This document shows, piece by piece, positions 1-7,830 of a stretch of 64,000 bases of DNA. A program made the translations under genes and the position numbers. The notes below the pieces were generated by a model. The model made no database searches and was not told the origin of the DNA. It was given only the letters and a program-made list of their open reading frames with translations. The DNA lies in NCBI GenBank assembly GCA_039183205.1, contig JBCDBR010000008.1, forward strand, positions 49,233 through 113,232, in the 5' to 3' direction. This stretch comes from HKCCE3408 sp039183205 (GTDB taxonomy: Bacteria; Pseudomonadota; Alphaproteobacteria; Rhodobacterales; Rhodobacteraceae). Positions within the stretch are counted from its first letter, which is position 1. The number at the start of each line of letters is the position of its first letter.

Positions 1-131
1 ACATCGCGGCCCGATGCCAGGCCTACCGTGCCCGATTGCGGCGTGGTGATTACGCGTTCTTCTTTATAGAGACCGGTTGATCTCAATGTGCCCAATTCAG
101 ATTGCAAATGGTCGATGAATGTCTGGTGCAT
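1..131 (-). CDS. kbl: Glycine C-acetyltransferase (2-amino-3-ketobutyrate CoA ligase), N-terminal part
   Basis: This partial gene runs off the left edge; only its first 43 codons are present, starting at ATG 131. The protein begins MHQTFIDHLQSELGTL and continues with GLYKEERVITTPQ, which matches the N-terminus of Kbl (GLxKEERxI pattern, then the start of the PLP fold). Kbl converts 2-amino-3-oxobutyrate plus CoA to glycine and acetyl-CoA, normally together with threonine dehydrogenase (tdh), in the cytoplasm. The PLP lysine lies outside the window. It is divergent from the transporter operon on the plus strand, with 164 bases between the two starts. The identification rests on a short stretch, so a related alpha-oxoamine synthase is possible but less likely given the KEERxI match. 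Confidence 0.75.
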   Translation of the reverse strand, partial: MHQTFIDHLQSELGTLRSTGLYKEERVITTPQSGTVGLASGRD

Positions 132-295
132 GCACAGCTCCTGCCCGCGTCTGGGGCCAATTGATCACGCAGTGTTCACATCGGACCGCCCGAATGCGAC
201 CGTTGCATTCACGCTTGTGCGAAATCCTATCCCGTGCAACCGTGTAGTCCGCAAAAATGCAAACCGGGCAGCATCATGCCCGGAAAGGGAGGAAT

Positions 296-1282
296 ATGAT
301 GAACAGACTGAACATGACCCGCCGGGTCGTGCTGGCGGCGGCGACCAGCCTGGCGATGGCCGGATACGCACATGCCGATGGCCACCAGATATTGGACGAT
401 ATCCACTTTCTCATCCCAGGTGGTGCGGGTGGCGGCTGGGACGGCACCGCGCGCGGCACGGGCGAGGCCCTGACCAATGCCGGCCTGGTCGGCAGCGCAT
501 CCTACGAAAATATGTCCGGCGGCGGGGGCGGTGTCGCCATTGCGCATCTCATCGAAAATGCCGAATCGATGGGTGACACGTTGATGGTCAATTCCACTCC
601 GATTGTGATCCGTTCGCTCACCGGAGTGTTCCCACAAAGCTTCCGCGACCTCACACTCGTTGCCGGGACGATCGGGGATTACGCCGCCATCGTGGTGCAA
701 ACCGACAGCGACGTTGGGGATATGGGCCAACTACTCGACGCATTCCGCAGCCAAGGCGATGATTTCGCAATCGGCGGCGGGTCGGTGCCGGGCGGCATGG
801 ACCACTTGGTCGCGGCCATGGCGATGGAGGCCGCAGGGGAAGACCCGACAGCCTTTAACTATATCCCCTATGATGCCGGCGGCGAAGCGATGGCAGGCTT
901 GCTTTCGGGTGAGATCGACGCGTTGTCTACCGGCTTTTCCGAAGCAGTAGCGCTGGCGCAGCAAGGCGAAGTGCGCATCATCGGCGTGACCTCAGAGGAA
1001 CGTGTGGATGCCTATCCCGATGCGCCGACCATGATGGAACAGGGGCTTGATACGACCTTTGTGAATTGGCGCGGTTTCTTTGCGGCCCCCGGGCTCGATA
1101 GCGAGACGCTCGCAGGCTACCAAGCGGCGCTCGAGGCGATGTACGAGACCGATGCTTGGGAAGAGGTCCGGTCGCGCAATGGCTGGGTGAACATCCACAA
1201 TTCCGGGGATGATTTCCGGGCCTTCCTCGAAGAACAAGAAACACAAATCGGCGATCTGATGCGGACCCTGGGCTTTTTGTAA
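296..1282 (+). CDS. tctC: Tripartite tricarboxylate transporter substrate-binding protein (TctC/Bug family)
   Basis: Periplasmic solute-binding component of a TTT system that would deliver a carboxylate to the TctAB membrane pair. The ATG at 296 was chosen because a clear AGGGAGGA Shine-Dalgarno lies just upstream at about 286-293; an earlier ATG at 257 would add 13 residues before the signal peptide. The first ~28 residues form a signal sequence (Arg-Arg, hydrophobic AAATSLAMAG, AHA cleavage region). The mature part has the Bug-family opening (FLIPGGAGGGWDGTARG), which in this family contacts the ligand carboxylate, and the length of 328 residues is usual. It is the first gene of a tctC-tctB-tctA-CoA-transferase-lyase run with short gaps. 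The substrate cannot be read from sequence; citrate-like or other carboxylates are inferred from the neighbours. Confidence 0.9.
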   Translation: MMNRLNMTRRVVLAAATSLAMAGYAHADGHQILDDIHFLIPGGAGGGWDGTARGTGEALTNAGLVGSASYENMSGGGGGVAIAHLIENAESMGDTLMVNSTPIVIRSLTGVFPQSFRDLTLVAGTIGDYAAIVVQTDSDVGDMGQLLDAFRSQGDDFAIGGGSVPGGMDHLVAAMAMEAAGEDPTAFNYIPYDAGGEAMAGLLSGEIDALSTGFSEAVALAQQGEVRIIGVTSEERVDAYPDAPTMMEQGLDTTFVNWRGFFAAPGLDSETLAGYQAALEAMYETDAWEEVRSRNGWVNIHNSGDDFRAFLEEQETQIGDLMRTLGFL

Positions 1283-1348
1283 AGCACCACGCATTTGAAG
1301 CTCTGGGGCTCCCGGCTGGGGGCCCCAAACACCCAGGGGGGGACAGTT

Positions 1349-1840
1349 ATGGCGCTTGACCGCTGGATCGCGCTTATCTTTGTCGCATTTTGCTGCGCCT
1401 ACGGATACGTCGCATTTTTCGCTATGGATGGCGCGCTGAGGCCGTTTGAGCTGCGAAACCCGATATGGCCGTCGACCTTTCCTAAAATCTTGTCCGTGAT
1501 TGGCCTCGTCCTGGGTATGTTCGTTTTGCTTGGATTTGAGAAATCCGAAGAAAGCCAGCCCGGTGCCACAGATATCGATTATCGCCGGCTGACCGACTAC
1601 AATCTCGGCCAAGCCATCGGTCTATTGGTTTTGATGGTGGTCTATGCGCACACCCTTCGCCCGATGGGCTTTTTGCTAACAACCACGCTGTTCCTCGTTA
1701 CGGGAAGTGCGCTCTTGGGCGAGCGCCGCTGGCTCCTCATGATCGTCGTCGCCGCCTTGGCCACGGGCTTTGTTTGGTACTTGGTCCAGCAGGTCTTGGG
1801 CATTTTTCTGCGGCCGCTGCCGTTTTTCATGGGGAACTGA
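1349..1840 (+). CDS. tctB: Tripartite tricarboxylate transporter small membrane subunit (TctB family)
   Basis: Small four-helix membrane subunit of the TTT transporter that partners TctA. The start at ATG 1349 follows a GGGGGGGA run; an upstream ATG at 1295 would add 18 hydrophilic residues unlike the family. The 163-residue protein has a hydrophobic helix right after MALDRW, a second near residues 45-65, and a closely spaced pair in the C-terminal half (from QAIGLLVLMVVYAHTL to VAALATGFVWYLV), which fits TctB topology. It lies 66 bases after tctC and 3 bases before tctA. TctB sequences are poorly conserved, so the call depends on topology, size and its position between unmistakable tctC and tctA. 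Confidence 0.85.
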   Translation: MALDRWIALIFVAFCCAYGYVAFFAMDGALRPFELRNPIWPSTFPKILSVIGLVLGMFVLLGFEKSEESQPGATDIDYRRLTDYNLGQAIGLLVLMVVYAHTLRPMGFLLTTTLFLVTGSALLGERRWLLMIVVAALATGFVWYLVQQVLGIFLRPLPFFMGN

Positions 1841-1843
1841 GCC

Positions 1844-3370
1844 ATGCTAGAAGGTATCCTGATCGGCCTGTCCGCCGCCTTCTCAATCCAGAACCTTTTG
1901 ATGGTGATCGCGGGTTGTTTGATTGGCACATTCATTGGCATGCTGCCGGGTTTGGGGCCGATGTCGATCATCGCCATTATGATCCCCGTGGCGATCTCTC
2001 TTGGCGATCCCGCCGCGGCACTGATCTTATTGGCCGGCGTGTATTACGGGGCGATCTTCGGCGGCTCGACCTCGTCGATTTTGCTTAACGCACCGGGGGT
2101 TGCCGGCACGGTTGCAACAAGTTTCGACGGCTATCCGATGGCGCGAAAGGGCCAAGCGGGCAAAGCGTTGACGATTGCTGCGGTCGCCAGTTTTTCCGGC
2201 GGAACGATCGGGGCGATCTTGCTGGCAATTTTTGCGCCGGCGCTGTCATCGGTGGCGCTGCTCTTCCATTCCGCCGAATATTTCGCGTTGATGGTCGTAG
2301 GGCTGTCGGCGATCGCCGCTTTTGCCGGATCAGGCCAAGTTGCCAAAGCATTGATGATGACGATCCTCGGCCTGATGCTGGCGACTGTTGGCGAAGGCGC
2401 GATTTTCAACGGCGCGCGCTTCACATTCGGCGTGATGGATCTGCAATCGGGCATCAGTTTCATCACCCTTGCGATGGCCATGTTCGCCTTGCCAGAAGCG
2501 CTGTTTCTGGTCCTGAACCCGGCGCGGTCCTCGCAAGGCGATGGCAGCTCTGGCGCGATCACCAACTTGCGATTCTCGCGTGAGGAAGGGCGCAAGATGG
2601 TCCCTGTGATCGGGCGCCAATCACTGCAAGGCTTTTTCATCGGCGTCTTGCCCGGTGCGGGCGCGACGATTGCATCGTTTCTGGGCTACGCCGTTGAACG
2701 CAACCTGGCGAACCCCGAGGAGCAGAAGGAATTTGGCAATGGTTCGGTAAAGGGCCTCGCTGCACCAGAGACCGCCAACAACGCCGCGTGCACAGGGTCC
2801 TTCGTGCCGCTGCTGACGCTCGGAATACCCGGCTCAGGCACAACAGCAATTCTCTTGGGCGCCCTCATTGCGCTAAACGTCACGCCTGGCCCACGCTTGA
2901 TGACCGATGAGCCACAGATTTTCTGGGCCGTCATCATCTCGATGTATATCGGGAATTTGGTCCTTTTGGTTCTGAACCTTCCCCTCATCCCATATATCGC
3001 CAAAATCCTGGCGATCCCGCGCAACTTTCTGATCCCGTTCATTTTGTTTTTCACGCTGATGGGCGCCTATATCGGTCAAAACAACGCGACGGAGCTATTG
3101 ATCTTGGTCGGATTGGGTGTGATGGCAACGGTGTTGCGGTTTGCCAATTTCCCGCTGGCCCCGCTGCTGATCGGTTTCATCCTGGGCACCATGTTGGAGG
3201 ATAACTTCTTCCGCTCGATGATGCTGTATCGCGGCCCCGAGTTTATTTGGGAACGACCGATGACGGCAGGTCTGCTGATCTTGGCCGCCGTGTTGGTGGT
3301 GCTGCCGGGGTTCCGGGCGGCGCGGGCACGCGCCAAGGCGCGGACGCGCGGCGTGGCAGATGGGGATTGA
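1844..3370 (+). CDS. tctA: Tripartite tricarboxylate transporter large permease (TctA family)
   Basis: Large inner-membrane permease of the TTT system, expected to carry out ion-coupled carboxylate uptake. The 508-residue length and multiple hydrophobic segments are typical. Conserved features include the N-terminal GxLPGLGPM segment, the GGSTSSILLNAPG signature, a second related copy near the middle (GVLPGAGATIASF) and the LGIPGSGTTAILLGAL segment, which reflect the internal repeat of this family. Its stop overlaps the start of the following CoA-transferase gene by 11 bases, which argues that transport and CoA activation are made from one message. It has no unusual features. Confidence 0.95.
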   Translation: MLEGILIGLSAAFSIQNLLMVIAGCLIGTFIGMLPGLGPMSIIAIMIPVAISLGDPAAALILLAGVYYGAIFGGSTSSILLNAPGVAGTVATSFDGYPMARKGQAGKALTIAAVASFSGGTIGAILLAIFAPALSSVALLFHSAEYFALMVVGLSAIAAFAGSGQVAKALMMTILGLMLATVGEGAIFNGARFTFGVMDLQSGISFITLAMAMFALPEALFLVLNPARSSQGDGSSGAITNLRFSREEGRKMVPVIGRQSLQGFFIGVLPGAGATIASFLGYAVERNLANPEEQKEFGNGSVKGLAAPETANNAACTGSFVPLLTLGIPGSGTTAILLGALIALNVTPGPRLMTDEPQIFWAVIISMYIGNLVLLVLNLPLIPYIAKILAIPRNFLIPFILFFTLMGAYIGQNNATELLILVGLGVMATVLRFANFPLAPLLIGFILGTMLEDNFFRSMMLYRGPEFIWERPMTAGLLILAAVLVVLPGFRAARARAKARTRGVADGD

Positions 3371-4556
3371 CCCGCTCGCAGGAATTCGCGTTTTAGACCT
3401 CACGAATGTCTTGGCAGGCCCGTTTTGCTGTCAGCAATTGGGCTTGATGGGCGCCGAGGTGATCAAGGTGGAAGCCCCGGTGCGCGGCGATTTGGCCCGC
3501 AGCCTTGGGGCTGACCCAAAACTCAACGCCGCCGGTATGGGGATATCGTTTCTCGCGCAAAACGCCGGAAAACGCTCCATTACGCTCAATCTCAAAACCG
3601 ACGCGGGCCGCGCCGTCCTGATGCGCCTGATCAAAACTGCCGATGTCTTGGTCGAAAACTTCCGACCCGGCGTCATGGACCGGCTGGGCTTGGGTGCCGA
3701 GGTTTTGCGCGCCGCGCAACCACATCTAATTTATGCCGCGATCTCCGGTTTTGGCCAAGACGGGCCTTGGCGCGATAGGCCGGCCTATGACCAGATCATC
3801 CAAGGCGCCGCAGGCGTGATGGCGATCACCGGTGCCCCCGACGGGCCACCGACCCGGGTCGGTTTTCCGTTGGCCGACACGATCGGCGGTCTCACCGCCG
3901 CGATGGCCATCTGCGGCGCGCTTCAAGCCCAGCCCCGCGGCACGGTCATCGATGTGTCGATGTTGGATTCTGTGCTCACAACGATGGGATGGGTTGTGTC
4001 GAACTGGCTGATCGGCGGGGTCGCGCCAACCGCTCAGGGCAATGAGAACCCGACCTCGGCGCCGTCTGGCGCCTTTCAAGCCGCCGATGGGCTCTTGAAC
4101 ATCGCGGCCAACAAAGACGAACAATGGCGGGTGCTTGCGCAACATCTCGGTCGTCGGGACCTGATGGACCGGCCGGAATTTGCGACCCGAGAGGACCGTA
4201 AGGCACACCGTTTGGTGCTAAAGGCGGAATTGGAGACTGTGTTGGCGACACGGCCTGCACGCGATTGGGCGCGCGAGCTCAACGCACTCGGCGTGCCGGC
4301 CGGCCCGGTCTTGCGCGTCGAAGAGGCCTTGGCCCATCCGCAAGTCGCAGAACGCGGCCTATTGGCCGCTATTTCCTCCGGAGCAGATACGGATCGAACC
4401 ATTCAGATCGCAACCGCAGGATATCGCCAAGACGGCGTGCGACCCCGCCCTCAGGCCGCACCGCCGACACTTGGGGCCGATACGCGCGATATCTTGGTCG
4501 ATTTGGGCTATGGCGCGGCTGAAATAAACCAATTGGCGAAAGAGGGCGTGACATGA
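3360..4556 (+). CDS. CaiB/BaiF-type (class III) CoA-transferase
   Basis: Predicted cytoplasmic family III CoA-transferase of 398 residues. Family features are the N-terminal GIRVLDLTNVLAGPF segment, the KVEAPVRGD turn, the LNLKT and VLVENFRPGVMDRLG motifs, and SMLDSVL, in which D203 corresponds to the aspartate that carries the acyl anhydride in characterised members. Because the gene overlaps tctA upstream and the lyase gene downstream, the likely role is to load an imported carboxylate with CoA so that the lyase can cleave it. The acyl acceptor and CoA donor cannot be told from sequence. Alternative substrates include malate-, citramalate- or methylsuccinate-like acids. Confidence 0.9.
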   Translation: MGIDPLAGIRVLDLTNVLAGPFCCQQLGLMGAEVIKVEAPVRGDLARSLGADPKLNAAGMGISFLAQNAGKRSITLNLKTDAGRAVLMRLIKTADVLVENFRPGVMDRLGLGAEVLRAAQPHLIYAAISGFGQDGPWRDRPAYDQIIQGAAGVMAITGAPDGPPTRVGFPLADTIGGLTAAMAICGALQAQPRGTVIDVSMLDSVLTTMGWVVSNWLIGGVAPTAQGNENPTSAPSGAFQAADGLLNIAANKDEQWRVLAQHLGRRDLMDRPEFATREDRKAHRLVLKAELETVLATRPARDWARELNALGVPAGPVLRVEEALAHPQVAERGLLAAISSGADTDRTIQIATAGYRQDGVRPRPQAAPPTLGADTRDILVDLGYGAAEINQLAKEGVT

Positions 4557-5326
4557 GCGGCGAAGACGTCTCGGATTGGTGGCGGACCGCGATCATCGAT
4601 ATGGAACCCGGCCGTATCGACATTCGTGGCTATCCCATCCAAGAGCTGATCGGTCACCTGAGCTTTCCGCAAATGATCTGGCTTATGGTCACGGGCACTG
4701 AAATTGCTGGGCCTCGGGAACGTTTGCTTGAAGCCGCGTTGGTTGCGGCGGTTGATCATGGCCCGCAGGCGCCCTCGATTGCCGCTGCCCGCATGGCCGC
4801 GACCTGTGGCGTCGGTCTTCAGAACGCGATGGCAACGGGCGTCAACATGCTCGGCGATGTCCATGGCGGGGCGGGGGAACAAGCGGTGGTGCTTTTGCAG
4901 TCGCTTGCCCAAGATGCCGCGCCGCTTGCGATGGCAATTGCCGCGTGGCAGTCCCAAAACGGGCGATACCTGCCGGGATTTGGCCACCGATTTCACACTC
5001 CGGTCGACCCACGCGCCCCGCGTCTTCTGTCGCTTGTGGATGACGCCGCAAAGGACGGTGTGATTTCGGGCCAATTTGCTCGAATCGGGAGGGCAATCGA
5101 GGCCCATTTGGCGGAAACCAAAGGCCGCCCTGTCCCGATGAATATCGACGGGGCAACAGCGGTGATCTATGCCGAATTGGGTTGCCCCCCGGCTTTGGCG
5201 CGGGGTTTTTTTTGCCTGTCCAGATCGGTGGGCATCCTGGCCCATGCCTGGGAGCAAAAACAGCAAGGCGGCCGTAACAAGGGCCCAACCCCGCCGGACT
5301 ACCGCTGGACCTACGACGCCACCTAG
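4553..5326 (+). CDS. Short citrate synthase-fold protein (citryl-CoA lyase-like)
   Basis: A 257-residue member of the citrate synthase superfamily, much shorter than a housekeeping citrate synthase (about 430). The three catalytic positions can be placed: H104 in VHGGAG, H145 in GFGHRFH and D199 in NIDGA. This short form is usually annotated citryl-CoA lyase, which splits citryl-CoA into acetyl-CoA and oxaloacetate. The start overlaps the CoA-transferase stop in an ATGA, so the two are translationally coupled, supporting an activate-then-cleave pathway for an imported acid. A related acyl-CoA of another hydroxy acid may be the true substrate. Its stop overlaps the stop of the convergent receiver gene by 4 bases. 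Confidence 0.8.
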   Translation: MSGEDVSDWWRTAIIDMEPGRIDIRGYPIQELIGHLSFPQMIWLMVTGTEIAGPRERLLEAALVAAVDHGPQAPSIAAARMAATCGVGLQNAMATGVNMLGDVHGGAGEQAVVLLQSLAQDAAPLAMAIAAWQSQNGRYLPGFGHRFHTPVDPRAPRLLSLVDDAAKDGVISGQFARIGRAIEAHLAETKGRPVPMNIDGATAVIYAELGCPPALARGFFCLSRSVGILAHAWEQKQQGGRNKGPTPPDYRWTYDAT

Positions 5327-5991
5327 CCGCGCCGTAGGTGCCAGAGCATCTCTAGATCCGCCAATAGCCCAGAGGATATGCGGGCCGATGCTGTCGGTTT
5401 GAGCGGCGTGGATTGAGGCGTCACACCAGACAGAGGTGGGGCTGCTTCGTCGGCAGGGCCCGGCAATGCGCCGGAAGCCAGACGATCCACCAAATGGCGG
5501 ATTGCAACCCGAAGCTCTTGCGCCTCGCGCATCGCTGCCAGCATAATACGACGCTCAAACGCCTGGGCAATGCATCTACGCAGCGTCTCGACATCGAGGC
5601 TATCCTTGACGACGTAGTCGGCGCAGCCTGCGCGCATCGCTTCGACAATGATATCAGGTTCGGTCGCACGGCTAAGCATGATCGGCACGGCGCGGGCCTG
5701 ATCGGGGTGAGCCAATAGAATCTGCAGCGCATCCAGGCCGGACGCGAACCCCAGCCAGAAATCGATGAAAACGAGGTCATAGGTCTGCCGATCCAAAGCT
5801 GGGCGAAAAAACTCCACTGAGCCTACCTCGGTCAAATCGGCGCGCAGGCCCGCGCGCGACAAGACACGTTGCAGGCGCAACCGGTCCGTTGCATCATCTT
5901 CCAACACAAGAACCTGCAACCGACGTCGATGTTTTGACTTAGCACCCGGATATGCATCCCGGAGCAGCTCCTCCAAGAGGGAGACGGTCAT
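5323..5991 (-). CDS. Single-domain response regulator (receiver protein)
   Basis: A 222-residue cytoplasmic protein with one REC domain (about residues 25-145) and no recognisable DNA-binding or enzymatic output domain. The phosphorylation site looks complete: acidic cluster E31-D32-D33, phosphoacceptor D77 in FIDFWLG, S107 and K129. The C-terminal ~75 residues are helical or low complexity. ATG 5991 was preferred over the upstream ATG 6027 because AAGGAG lies about 10 bases before it. It follows the H-NOX-like/GGDEF gene pair on the same strand after a 140-base gap and may be part of the same circuit. No histidine kinase gene is nearby. Confidence 0.85.
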   Translation of the reverse strand: MTVSLLEELLRDAYPGAKSKHRRRLQVLVLEDDATDRLRLQRVLSRAGLRADLTEVGSVEFFRPALDRQTYDLVFIDFWLGFASGLDALQILLAHPDQARAVPIMLSRATEPDIIVEAMRAGCADYVVKDSLDVETLRRCIAQAFERRIMLAAMREAQELRVAIRHLVDRLASGALPGPADEAAPPLSGVTPQSTPLKPTASARISSGLLADLEMLWHLRRG

Positions 5992-6131
5992 CTTCGCTCT
6001 TCTCCTTGTGGTCGATTTGCGCCCCAAAGGGTCGCCGGACCACCGGCCGAAGACAGGTTCGGCCCGGCATGTATCCGGTCCGTATTCAGACCGATTACGC
6101 CAGCAGCCTTAATAGGTGGTTACACTTGTCT

Positions 6132-7160
6132 TTAGGGTATAATTCGGTCGTCAGGACCGGGCATGCGAAAAATACAGTGCTGACCGCGGCCGCTCCGCTT
6201 GGACGCATAGAGCGCTTCGTCGGCATCGCGCAGCATCTGTGAGGGGTCGGGCTTTGCATAAAAGCTAGACCTTGTGCTGCCAATGGAGGCGCCAATTTCG
6301 ACGAATTGCCCCTCGATCTCGAGCGGCAATTTGACGTCAGACAGGATGCGTTCGGCGATTGCATGCAACATCGCCGGCTCATCGGTACCGCGGATCACAA
6401 GGGCGAATTCGTCGCCGCCCATGCGAACGGCCATATCCTCATCGCGCACGGCGGCCAGCAGGATTTTCGCGACATGCTGCAAAACTGCGTCGCCGGCGGC
6501 ATGGCCCATCTCATCATTGATTTCTTTGAAATGGTCGAGATCGATTTGGATAATCCCAAAGGGTTGGTCGAACCTTTGGGACAATCGGTCAAGGAACGCG
6601 GTCAACGCGCGACGGTTGGCCAGACCGGTCAATTCGTCCGAAGCCGCGCGCGCCCGTGCGGCGGTTTCTGAAGCAACAAGCCGATCGGTTAGGTTACGCG
6701 AGGCCTCCGATACCGAGCGGACGGCTTCGCTGAGGTAGAGGAGGTCAACCGTTTGATCACAGTGCGAGAAATCCGATAGCGTCAGGCCGCATTCTTCCAC
6801 GGCTTCGGCAAATGAAAGACCCAGGGAGATGTTCAAGATACCGCCACCCCCGTTGGGCAACGCCAGGCATTGGCCGCGCAAGGCGAGGCCAGGGCGGCTG
6901 CGCAGGTGCAGGCTTAACCGTTGTCCTTCGAGCGCCAGAAGTCCCCCAACGGTGTCGCCCCCGCTTGGCCTGCGCAACACCACATAGTCCAGCACAGTGT
7001 CGCTGTCGTTTTGCACCGCTCCGTGCAGCTTTTTCAGCGTCGGCCCGACCCGCAGGACACGGCCATTTTGGTCGAACCGGATATGCATCGGCATCAGCGC
7101 ATCAAGCGCCGCACCCGGCAAAGCGACCATATCTTGCGGCTGAGAAAGGTGCTGGTTCAT
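6132..7160 (-). CDS. Diguanylate cyclase with HNOBA-like N-terminal domain (HNOBA-GGDEF)
   Basis: A 342-residue predicted cytoplasmic diguanylate cyclase. Residues ~12-145 resemble the H-NOX-associated (HNOBA) domain: the MHIRFDQNGRVLRVGP strand and the GLTLSDFSHCDQTVDLLYL stretch are typical. A coiled linker (~145-172) leads to the GGDEF domain (~173-335), with DELTGLANRR, D207 in IDLDHFK, an intact GGDEF active site at 248-252 and an RxxD product-inhibition site at R239-D242, so activity and feedback inhibition are both predicted. ATG 7160 overlaps the stop of the H-NOX-like gene (ATGA), giving the classical H-NOX/HNOBA partner arrangement split over two proteins. An upstream in-frame ATG at 7343 lies inside the H-NOX gene and is rejected. 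Confidence 0.9.
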   Translation of the reverse strand: MNQHLSQPQDMVALPGAALDALMPMHIRFDQNGRVLRVGPTLKKLHGAVQNDSDTVLDYVVLRRPSGGDTVGGLLALEGQRLSLHLRSRPGLALRGQCLALPNGGGGILNISLGLSFAEAVEECGLTLSDFSHCDQTVDLLYLSEAVRSVSEASRNLTDRLVASETAARARAASDELTGLANRRALTAFLDRLSQRFDQPFGIIQIDLDHFKEINDEMGHAAGDAVLQHVAKILLAAVRDEDMAVRMGGDEFALVIRGTDEPAMLHAIAERILSDVKLPLEIEGQFVEIGASIGSTRSSFYAKPDPSQMLRDADEALYASKRSGRGQHCIFRMPGPDDRIIP

Positions 7161-7747
7161 GTAACGCCCCCCCCCAGGGAGAAACTGTTGCCCTCGGCAA
7201 AGCAATTGTCCAACAGTTCGACCTCGATCAGGGAGCTGAGCGGGCCTGTTTCTTGCGCCTCCATCAAGACCAGGGCGCCATAATCGTCGGCGATTGCGCG
7301 CAAAGTCCCAAGTACGACCGCGGAAAGGTTCACCTTTGGCCAAATGAGGTTCAACTCGATGCGATTGTGTGCGCTATTATGGTTCAGGGTCAGATCGGGG
7401 ACCTCTAAATACGGAATCGCCATTTTGGCCCGACCCGGCAATTCATCGATTGAGAATAAAAATTCGCGAAAGTCGGTGCCGCCAAAGCGCAAAAGGCGGC
7501 GGATACCGGGCTGCTTTGGATTTGTCGCCACCCAGGTGCCGACATCCTCCATAAACGCTGCGGGTGGTTTGTCTAGCCGACGGGAAGCGGCGAAAATCAC
7601 GCGTTCTGTTAGAGCGGGATTGTATCGCATCATGGCTTCGAAATCTTCGAATTCGAGACCCGCATCCCGCCGTATCGAACCCCACACACCGGTCCCGTAT
7701 GTGTCGACCAAAAACCCTTGGAAGGCTCTATTGACCAATCCATGCAT
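7157..7747 (-). CDS. H-NOX-like (heme NO-binding fold) sensor lacking the proximal histidine
   Basis: A 196-residue protein beginning MHGLVNRAFQGFLVDTYG, the characteristic H-NOX N-terminus, with conserved LRFGGTDFREFL before the position where H-NOX proteins carry the axial heme ligand. Here that motif reads SIDELPGR, placing P104 where SLDxLHxR has histidine. The downstream YxSxR heme-propionate motif is also not recognisable (ELNLIWPK). The fold may therefore bind no heme or use another ligand. ATG 7747 has an AGAGG box about 9 bases upstream; an upstream start at 7777 would add unconserved residues. The gene is coupled to the HNOBA-GGDEF gene, so the protein probably controls that cyclase. 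The real signal is unknown. Confidence 0.85.
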   Translation of the reverse strand: MHGLVNRAFQGFLVDTYGTGVWGSIRRDAGLEFEDFEAMMRYNPALTERVIFAASRRLDKPPAAFMEDVGTWVATNPKQPGIRRLLRFGGTDFREFLFSIDELPGRAKMAIPYLEVPDLTLNHNSAHNRIELNLIWPKVNLSAVVLGTLRAIADDYGALVLMEAQETGPLSSLIEVELLDNCFAEGNSFSLGGGVT

Positions 7748-7830
7748 GCAAACGAACCTCTTCCACCCGAGTGACAAGCACGTCTGCGTTAAAGGGATTT
7801 GATGAAGAAATGGTTCCGGTGATCAACTGA

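Noticed and set aside
6120..6143. TATAAT-like element at 6138-6143
   Set aside because: No -35 at suitable distance on either strand, and it overlaps the end of the GGDEF gene with no gene downstream on the plus strand.
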